Positions 58,321 to 63,179 of a stretch of 63,179 bases of DNA are shown in pieces. The position numbers were made by a program, and so were the translations under genes. Position 1 is the stretch's first letter; every line of letters begins with the position of its first letter. This stretch comes from Clostridia bacterium. Its GTDB lineage: Bacteria; Bacillota; Clostridia; Peptostreptococcales; Anaerovoracaceae. The notes below the pieces were generated by a model. That model searched no databases and was not told the origin of the DNA. It worked only from the letters and a program-made list of their open reading frames with translations. The DNA is taken from NCBI GenBank assembly GCA_910575405.1, contig CAJTER010000025.1:1-63179 (forward strand), in the 5' to 3' direction.

Positions 58321-59217
58321 ATGTACAACCCCCAGCTGGAAACCTTCCTTCGCGCAGCAGATGCAGGCAGCTTCAGTAAGGCTGCGGAAGAAGCCTATAT
58401 TACCCCCACGGCAGTCATCAAACAGATCAATCTTCTGGAGGAAGCGTTGGGCATAAAGCTCTTTGAGCGGACCCACCGGGGGCTGAAGCTTACAAAGGCC
58501 GGAACATCCCTTTACCAGGATACCAAATATATTATCCAGTACTGCAAGGATTCCGTAACGCGGGCCAAAAACGCCATGCAGGAGGACAGCAGCGTCATCC
58601 GCATCGGTACCTCGCCGATGACTCCTGCCCAGCTTTTGATGCAGCTGTGGCCCAAAATTCAGGCATATTGCCCGGATATCAAATTCCAAATTATTCCTTT
58701 TGAAAACACACCGGAAAATGCCCGGGAGATTTTAGGCAATCTTGGACAGAATATTGATGTCATAGGAGGAATTTTTGATGAAACCATGCTGGAGCTGCGA
58801 AGCTGCGCAGGGCTGGAATTGTCGCGGGAGCCCTTTTGCTGTGCTGTTTCCGTCCACCACAGATTGGCTGCAAAAGACCATCTGGACCTGCAGGATTTAT
58901 ACGATGAAAACCTGATGCTGATGTGCCGGGGATGGAGCCACTATGTGGATCAGCTGCGGGATGATATCTGGCAGCATCACAGGAAGATTAACATCGTAGA
59001 CTTTGAATTTTACAGCATGAACGTGTTTAATCGCTGTGAAAACAGCAGTGATGTGCTGCTGGCTATTTCAGGCTGGGCCAGTGTGCACCCTCTTTTAAAA
59101 GTGATCCCCGTAGAATGGGAGCACAGCATCCCCTATGGTCTGCTCCACTCGCCGGAGCCTTCCGAAACCGTAAAACGATTCCTCTCAGCAGCGCGGGAGG
59201 TAGTGGAGCGCGGATGA
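58321..59217 (+). CDS. LysR-family regulator
   Basis: The 298-residue protein has the N-terminal LysR helix-turn-helix (FLRAADAGSFSKAAEEAYIT, then TAVIKQINLLEEALGIKLFE) and a substrate-binding-like effector domain. GAGGTGAT precedes the ATG. It lies between the CoA-transferase and the alcohol dehydrogenase on the same strand, so either could be its target. The 182 bases before it hold no supported feature. Confidence 0.9.
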   Translation: MYNPQLETFLRAADAGSFSKAAEEAYITPTAVIKQINLLEEALGIKLFERTHRGLKLTKAGTSLYQDTKYIIQYCKDSVTRAKNAMQEDSSVIRIGTSPMTPAQLLMQLWPKIQAYCPDIKFQIIPFENTPENAREILGNLGQNIDVIGGIFDETMLELRSCAGLELSREPFCCAVSVHHRLAAKDHLDLQDLYDENLMLMCRGWSHYVDQLRDDIWQHHRKINIVDFEFYSMNVFNRCENSSDVLLAISGWASVHPLLKVIPVEWEHSIPYGLLHSPEPSETVKRFLSAAREVVERG

Positions 59218-59300
59218 GTTCCATGGGGAGGAAAGGGGAACACTGTGCTGAATGGATGAATAAAAACATAAAATGAGCTATAACCTTTAGGTATAAACTG

Positions 59301-59342
59301 ATGAACGAAACGAGACTTCAAAAGGAGTCTCGTTTCGTTCAT
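59301..59342. repeat. perfect 17-bp inverted repeat
   Basis: ATGAACGAAACGAGACT (59301-59317) and its exact complement (59326-59342) flank an 8-base loop. There is no T-run after it. It lies in the gap between the LysR gene and the alcohol dehydrogenase. A terminator for the LysR gene, a binding site or a mobile-element remnant are all possible. Confidence 0.6.
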
Positions 59343-59367
59343 AATAAAGGCAGGAAAACAGGAAAGG

Positions 59368-59496
59368 ATGGCGGAAGGATTGAAGAGAAAGGCGTTTATT
59401 GCCGTAAGTCTTTGCCTGCTGGTGAGCCTTGGGGGATGCGGCGCTGCGGAAACTGCTGTATTTTGGGAAAAAACAAGTAAAGGAGAGGAACAGAAC
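59368..59496 (+). pseudogene. lipoprotein signal-peptide-like fragment in frame with the alcohol dehydrogenase
   Basis: An ATG at 59368 with AAAGG upstream opens 43 codons that run without a stop into the dehydrogenase. They read like a lipoprotein signal: basic start GLKRKAF, hydrophobic core IAVSLCLLVSLGG and lipobox LGGC, then a short polar stretch. Cytosolic iron alcohol dehydrogenases have no such leader. It may be the decapitated start of a lost lipoprotein gene such as the flavodoxin type found at 61010. Confidence 0.4.
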
Positions 59497-60666
59497 ATGA
59501 ACAATTTTATTTTTGAAAATGCAACAAAGGTATATTTTGGGAAAGGCTGTGTAAAGGAATATCTGGCCTGCCTGACAAAAAATTATGGAGATACCGTCAT
59601 GCTGGCATACGGCGGCGGATCGGTCAAAAAGGACGGCGTCTATGATGAAATCAAAGAGGTTCTCACAGGCGCAGGAAAAACCGTTATTGACTTTCCGGAT
59701 ATTATGGCAAACCCGACCTATGCCAAGGTGCTTGCGGGAGCGCAGCTGGCCAGGGAACATCACGCAGATTTGATTCTGGGTGTGGGAGGCGGCTCTGTAA
59801 TGGACTGCTGCAAGGCCATTTCCATTGCTGCCCGTTATGACGGCGATGTATGGGAGGATTTTTGGGTACGGTCCGGGGTGTTCGATTTTGAGCCGCTTCC
59901 TCTGGGCGTCATCGTTACAGCAGCTGGCACGGGAAGCGAGTGCAACGGAGGCGCCGTTATCACAAACGAAGAGCTGAAAGTAAAAACAGGCAGAGATTAT
60001 CCGGTATGCAATCCGAAGTTCGCACTCATGGATCCGGTCTATACCTACAGCGTACCGAAATTCCAAATGGTATCCGGCGGATTTGACATTTTATCCCATA
60101 TCATGGAAACCTATTTCAGCGAACCAAATGAGGATAATGTTTCTGATGATATTGCAGAAGCACTTATGAGAAATGTCATTCGCAGCCTGAGAGCGGCAAT
60201 TTTAAATCCAGAAGATTATACGGCAAGAAGTAACCTGATGTGGGATGCGACCATGGCGGAAAACCGGATCATTAAATTGGGCAAACGTATGGATTTTGAA
60301 TGCCACCAGATGGAACATCAATTGGGAGCATATACGGACTGCAACCATGGAGCCGGACTTGCCGTACTGCATCCGGTCTACTACCGCCACATTTACAAAG
60401 ACGGACTTAAGAAATTCAAAAAATTCGCTCTCCATATCTGGGATATTTCCCCAGAAGGGAAATCCGATGAAGAAATCGCCAGGGAAGGGGTAGAAGCATT
60501 AGCGGGCTTCATAAAAGAGATCGGCCTTCCGACCACTCTGCGGCAGCTGGGAGCGGATGAATCCCTGGATCTGAAAGCAATTGCCGATTCCTGCGCCATT
60601 GCAGGAGGAAGCTATCGGAAAATGACACATAAGGAGATTCTGGAAATTTTCAAAGAATGCTTTTAA
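59497..60666 (+). CDS. iron-containing alcohol dehydrogenase (BDH/YqhD-like)
   Basis: The 389-residue protein has FENATKVYFGKGCV at the N-terminus, the NAD(P) loop LILGVGGGSVMDCCKAI, TAAGTGSECNGGAVI and the metal site DILSHIMETYF ... FECHQMEHQLGAYTDCNHG. These are the butanol dehydrogenase/YqhD features. AAAGGAGAGG lies before ATG 59497, which I chose over the longer frame from 59368. It would reduce short aldehydes during fermentation or detoxification. Confidence 0.92.
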   Translation: MNNFIFENATKVYFGKGCVKEYLACLTKNYGDTVMLAYGGGSVKKDGVYDEIKEVLTGAGKTVIDFPDIMANPTYAKVLAGAQLAREHHADLILGVGGGSVMDCCKAISIAARYDGDVWEDFWVRSGVFDFEPLPLGVIVTAAGTGSECNGGAVITNEELKVKTGRDYPVCNPKFALMDPVYTYSVPKFQMVSGGFDILSHIMETYFSEPNEDNVSDDIAEALMRNVIRSLRAAILNPEDYTARSNLMWDATMAENRIIKLGKRMDFECHQMEHQLGAYTDCNHGAGLAVLHPVYYRHIYKDGLKKFKKFALHIWDISPEGKSDEEIAREGVEALAGFIKEIGLPTTLRQLGADESLDLKAIADSCAIAGGSYRKMTHKEILEIFKECF

Positions 60667-61009
60667 TGCTATGGGTGGGCTCCAGCTCAGGAGATATGCG
60701 CTCCGGGCATACTGCATCATACAGGATAAGTATTCGATTTTCAGGATGCTGTACAATATAATGTATATATTCTGAAAATAGTTTGAAGTATCAAAAATAG
60801 AGAGTCCAGCGGTGTGATGTCAAGTGAGAAATGAATAATAAATGAAGAATCTTTCATATATCCCACGAAGACAAAAAACACCCACCTAAACCTGATTGAC
60901 ACTGGGACAATTCTATCATGGGCTTTACTAAGCCGATTGAACAAATAGTTACTAAGTTTTCAAGGTACATTTATGTATCTAAAAGATATTATACGAGGAG
61001 AAATATGAG
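60667..61009. other. gene-free stretch between the dehydrogenase and the flavodoxin gene
   Basis: These 343 bases hold no supported gene. A TATAAT at 60757-60762 sits between the weak inverted repeats ATTTTCAG (60737-60744) and CTGAAAAT (60772-60779), but with no -35. A TTGACA at 60896 has no -10 at a workable distance. A minus-strand frame at 60741-60944 has no ribosome binding site or family features. Confidence 0.4.
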
Positions 61010-61436
61010 ATGAAAAAATTAACCGTACTTTTTATGAGCTTGATGCTGATATTCGGCCTTGCCGCCTGCGGAGGAAACGACTCATCTGGGGAAAGCGGAG
61101 CAGCTCAAAGCTCTGAGAGCACCATGGAAGCCGCATCTGGAACCGGAAGTGCGGGAACCGGGAAAACGCTGGTTGCGTACTATTCGGCAAGCGGAAATAC
61201 AGAAGCAGCAGCCTCTTATATCGCAAAAGCAACAAACGGAGAGCTCTTTCAGCTGGAGCCGGAACAACCCTACAGCGATGCGGATTTGGACTGGACGGAT
61301 GAAAGCAGCCGGGTCGTCAAGGAACATGAAAATCCAGACGAACGAAATGTGAAGCTTAAGACGGAAACCCCGGAAAACTGGGATTCCTATGACACCATTT
61401 TCATCGGCTATGCTGGTGGTATAATAGGACTAAATT
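61010..61436 (+). pseudogene. flavodoxin lipoprotein gene truncated by a mobile element
   Basis: GAGGAG precedes ATG 61010. The product starts with a lipoprotein signal (LMLIFGLAACGGND), a low-complexity Ser/Gly/Ala spacer and the first half of a flavodoxin (TLVAYYSASGNTEAAASYIA as FMN loop, WDSYDTIFIGY). After residue 134, FIGY should be followed by Pro and a WW motif, but instead reads AGGIIGLN and stops. The break is at about 61411, where the mobile element begins. The C-terminal half with the rest of the FMN site is missing from the window. Confidence 0.8.
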
Positions 61437-61485
61437 AAGAGAAACCCAATAAAATCAAGGGTTTGCACTGATTTAGTCCTATTAT
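61421..61485. repeat. nested inverted repeat at the element end
   Basis: ATAATAGGACTAAAT (61421-61435) and its exact complement (61471-61485) are 15-base arms around 35 bases, which themselves contain AAACCC/GGGTTT. TAGGACTAAATT (61425-61436) recurs as a direct repeat at 61633-61644. Such arrays are typical of recombinase or accessory-protein binding sites. Confidence 0.65.
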
Positions 61486-61632
61486 TTTAAGCCCATTTTA
61501 GGTCAAGATTAGGACAGCGCTGATCAAAATCGAAAACCTACATTACGAAAGTCAGACAATGGTCGATTACTGATACGGTCATTCTATGGCTTTAATGAAA
61601 TGCGAGGTGAAACAGAATAACAAAGATTTAGG

Positions 61633-61669
61633 TAGGACTAAATTGGCTCTCAAAACGGATATTCCGTTT
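61633..61669. repeat. direct copy of TAGGACTAAATT and adjoining palindrome
   Basis: TAGGACTAAATT at 61633-61644 repeats the sequence at 61425-61436. Nearby AAACGGA (61653-61659) and TCCGTTT (61663-61669) form a hairpin around three bases. Both lie in the 286-base non-coding tract (61437-61722) before the first element gene. Confidence 0.5.
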
Positions 61670-61722
61670 GTGCATTGCTGATCTGGTCCTGCCTTTTTGT
61701 TTTGAGATAGGAGGATTTACAG

Positions 61723-62115
61723 ATGGGCTTTACAAAGAGGGAGCTGATTGAGTTCTTAGACGGGCTGGTGGAGTTAGCCAGTGAGGAAAACAAGGTAAAA
61801 GCAGTATTGGCAAAAGAAAAATTCATAAGTGACTTTGAAAATACTTATGGGTACGAAAAGGAGGTAATCACAGAAGTTTCAAAGCTGCCGCCGCACTATA
61901 TAGCAGCAATGCCGGACTCTGTGCAGGAAGAAATCAAGCAGAAAGTGATAGCAGCACTGACAGAACATGGCGAATGTACCCCTGAAAATGTTGACCGTGC
62001 CATGAGTTCCAAAATCTATGATTTAGAGGATTTAATAGACATTCGTGAGTATGTCGAGCGGATGGAGGCAGAGCAGAAGAAGAAAGCGGAGCAGAAAAGG
62101 AGGGGCGGCAGATGA
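61723..62115 (+). CDS. uncharacterised mobile-element protein
   Basis: The 130-residue protein (TKRELIEFLDGLVELASEEN at the start, SKLPPHYIAAMPDSVQEEIK in the middle, basic tail AEQKKKAEQKRRGGR) has no family that I recognise. It has ATAGGAGG upstream and no membrane segment. It overlaps the next gene by four bases. It is the first gene of the element in this window. Confidence 0.65.
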   Translation: MGFTKRELIEFLDGLVELASEENKVKAVLAKEKFISDFENTYGYEKEVITEVSKLPPHYIAAMPDSVQEEIKQKVIAALTEHGECTPENVDRAMSSKIYDLEDLIDIREYVERMEAEQKKKAEQKRRGGR

Positions 62116-62255
62116 TAGGAGCAGGAATTATAGTGGCAGTGGTGCTTTTGCTATACTTTTCCCTTGCAAGATCAGCAGGGTTGGCAGACAGAAGAATGGA
62201 GGAGATATACAGGCTTTCCGCCGCAAGAGAGGCGGGTGGCGTAGATGGGAATTAA
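62112..62255 (+). CDS. 47-residue membrane peptide
   Basis: The ATG overlaps the stop of the preceding gene (ATGA). The product has one membrane helix (IGAGIIVAVVLLLYFSLA) and a charged C-terminal half (DRRMEEIYRLSAAREAGG). It overlaps the next gene by 11 bases. No family is recognised; tight overlaps on both sides make it a real gene. Confidence 0.6.
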   Translation: MIGAGIIVAVVLLLYFSLARSAGLADRRMEEIYRLSAAREAGGVDGN

Positions 62256-62511
62256 CGTAAGGGTGCAGGATGCTCCGAAACAAAGAGGAATTATTGCTGC
62301 ACAGGTAAAACTTGAAAAAGACCTGAGAGACTGTATGCGCTGCAAGTTCTTTTACGGAAACAACAGTCAGTGTCTTGCCAAGAAGTGTGTTAAGGAAGAA
62401 AGCAAGCCTGAAATCACGGAGCAGGACAAGGAAAATATGTGTTTTGGATGTCCGTACAGACAGTCGGAAAGGTATTGTTTCCCCTGCATGAGAAAGATTC
62501 TAAGGAGATAA
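62245..62511 (+). CDS. cysteine-rich small protein
   Basis: An 88-residue protein with eight cysteines, in CMRCKFFYGNNSQCLAKKC and CFGCPYRQSERYCFPC. The spacing suggests two metal-binding knuckles. The function is unknown. It lies seven bases before the ParM-like gene's first possible start. Confidence 0.65.
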   Translation: MGINVRVQDAPKQRGIIAAQVKLEKDLRDCMRCKFFYGNNSQCLAKKCVKEESKPEITEQDKENMCFGCPYRQSERYCFPCMRKILRR

Positions 62512-62544
62512 CACAACATGAAAAAGATATGGAGGAAAAACGGA

Positions 62545-63096
62545 ATGGAAAAACATATTGAAGTAATCGGGATTGACCACGGCTGGTCGAACATGAAAAC
62601 AGCCACACAGATTTTTACGACAGGTGTAAAGGAAATCACGACGGAGCCTGCATTTTATGATGATGTGGTGGAATTGGACGGTAAGTATTACAAGGTAGGT
62701 GGGAAACGTCTTGAAGTTAGGGACACGAAAGTTGAAAATGACAACTTTTATCTGCTTACCCTTGCGGCAGTCGCAAAGGAGCTGAACAGGCGGGGAATGA
62801 GAAATGCGGATGTTCTTTTATCGGTAGGACTTCCCCTGACAAGGTTCGGTGCAGAGAAGCAGGACTTCATTGATTATCTGTCAAAGAAGAAAGAAGTCGC
62901 TTTCCGTTTTGAGAAAGAGAAGTACACGGCAAGGATAGCAAGGGTGTCCGTATTCCCACAATGCTATGCGGCAGTTGCAGAGCAGTTGAGAACTTTGCCG
63001 GAGCGTGTGGTAGTGGTGGATATAGGGAGCTGGACCATTGACATCATGCCGATAGAGAATGGCAAGCCGAATGATGATTTTGTCAAGATTAGTTGA
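62545..63096 (+). pseudogene. ParM/StbA-like plasmid segregation ATPase, truncated
   Basis: The product has VIGIDHGWSNMKTATQIF (phosphate 1 loop), FTTGVKEITTEPAFYDD, DVLLSVGLPLTRFG and VVVDIGSWTIDIMPI (phosphate 2 loop), the order expected of ParM-type actin ATPases. Such proteins are about 320-350 residues long, but this one ends after 183 residues, shortly after the second loop, where an insertion sequence begins. The adenosine-binding motif is lost. ATG 62545 follows GGAGG; ATG 62518 is an alternative. Confidence 0.72.
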
Positions 63097-63179
63097 CACA
63101 TTTTCCTCAAGGATTTTGTATCCTATGCTGCTTCTTTCAGGGAATCATAGTATCGCTGCCGTTTTATCATGGGAGGAAG
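63081..63179 (-). mobile_element. end of an insertion sequence
   Basis: TGTCAAGATTAGTTGACA (63081-63098) is an inverted-repeat-like terminus (TGTCAA and TTGACA arms) exactly where the ParM-like frame breaks. On the minus strand the 3' end of a reading frame points toward this terminus. The rest lies beyond the window, so the family cannot be fixed. Confidence 0.5.
63123..63179 (-). CDS. 3' end of a probable transposase (partial)
   Basis: The minus-strand frame enters at the window edge and reads LPPMIKRQRYYDSLKEAA before TAG at 63125-63123. The sequence could be the tail of an integrase-core transposase after an HxSLxYLPP-like block, but only 18 residues are visible. Its position 25 bases inside the element end supports a transposase. 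Confidence 0.4.
   Translation of the reverse strand, partial: LPPMIKRQRYYDSLKEAA

Larger units (their letters stand above)
61412..63179 (+). mobile_element. left end of an integrative/conjugative-type element
   Basis: From about 61412 the sequence leaves the flavodoxin gene, passes through a repeat-rich non-coding end (61421-61644) and enters a run of small overlapping genes of mobile-element type, including a ParM-like protein. No integrase is in view; it would lie beyond the window or at the other end. The class of element is not certain. Confidence 0.6.

Noticed and set aside
58175-58456. A 93-codon frame before the LysR gene
   Set aside because: It overlaps the LysR start, lacks a ribosome binding site and has no family features.
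60741-60944. A 67-codon minus-strand frame between the dehydrogenase and the flavodoxin gene
   Set aside because: There is no ribosome binding site and no recognisable domain; the hydrophobic composition follows from AT-rich sequence.
1-63179. tRNA or rRNA genes
   Set aside because: No cloverleaf-like T-arm (GGTTCGAATCC type) or rRNA core sequence was noticed on either strand. A covariance-model search would be needed for certainty.

Overview
The window reads as chromosome of a low-to-mid GC, strictly anaerobic Firmicute of the class Clostridia. The support is a group-B type [FeFe] hydrogenase, the ftsE-ftsX-PcsB-like cell-wall cluster, strong AGGAGG ribosome binding sites, consensus sigma-A promoters (TTGACA-N17-TATAAT), a THF riboswitch on a folate operon, an acetate/butyrate-type CoA-transferase and an iron-containing alcohol dehydrogenase. 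I cannot name the genus. No tRNA, rRNA or CRISPR array was seen.

Layout. 1-3.1 kb is an AT-rich accessory patch: a TIGR02391/HEPN-like protein, an AAA15 ATPase and a HEPN gene broken by an in-frame amber codon. 3.2-13.9 kb holds the hydrogenase, an HxlR regulator facing a radical SAM gene, a HutD-like membrane protein next to a MoaA-like protein with no cluster cysteines, a BFD-type ferredoxin, MgtC, a degenerate Fic protein, a GntR/ABC operon under a perfect palindrome, an AAA ATPase, and a ferredoxin gene divergent from its probable Crp/Fnr regulator. 14-22.3 kb carries a SprA-type protease, AIM24, then ftsE, ftsX, a PcsB-like hydrolase, recJ and an S41 protease. 23.4-35.4 kb is a long collinear run (yerC, PPTase, EamA, MBL, recX, tcdA, macrodomain, unknown, rmuC, phosphoesterase, deoB, pdp) that ends in an 876-residue fusion of a TetM/EF-G-like GTPase with a YacP/Rae1-type NYN nuclease. 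36.3-36.7 kb is a non-coding stretch with DnaA boxes. 37-45 kb encodes small DUF2089/SHOCT-like proteins, a 1.4-kresidue sortase-type surface protein, a NYN/OST-HTH protein, PdaA and an SGNH hydrolase.

46-50.4 kb is the folate operon (THF riboswitch, folE, HD protein, folP, folBK, unknown, nudC), followed by two COG0523 GTPases, one with a long histidine tract and one fused to a TIGR03943-like domain. 52.6-60.7 kb is a LuxR regulator divergent from an NhaC antiporter/amidohydrolase pair, then a CoA-transferase, a LysR regulator and an iron alcohol dehydrogenase. From about 61.41 kb a mobile element cuts a flavodoxin lipoprotein gene in half. It carries a ParM-like gene that is itself cut by an insertion sequence near 63.08 kb.

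The most notable items are the ribosomal GTPase-RNase fusion, the amber-inactivated HEPN partner of the AAA15 ATPase, the Fic and MoaA-like pseudoenzymes, the DnaA-box cluster, and the repeat-rich left end of the mobile element. All family assignments come from reading motifs by eye; no database search was run.
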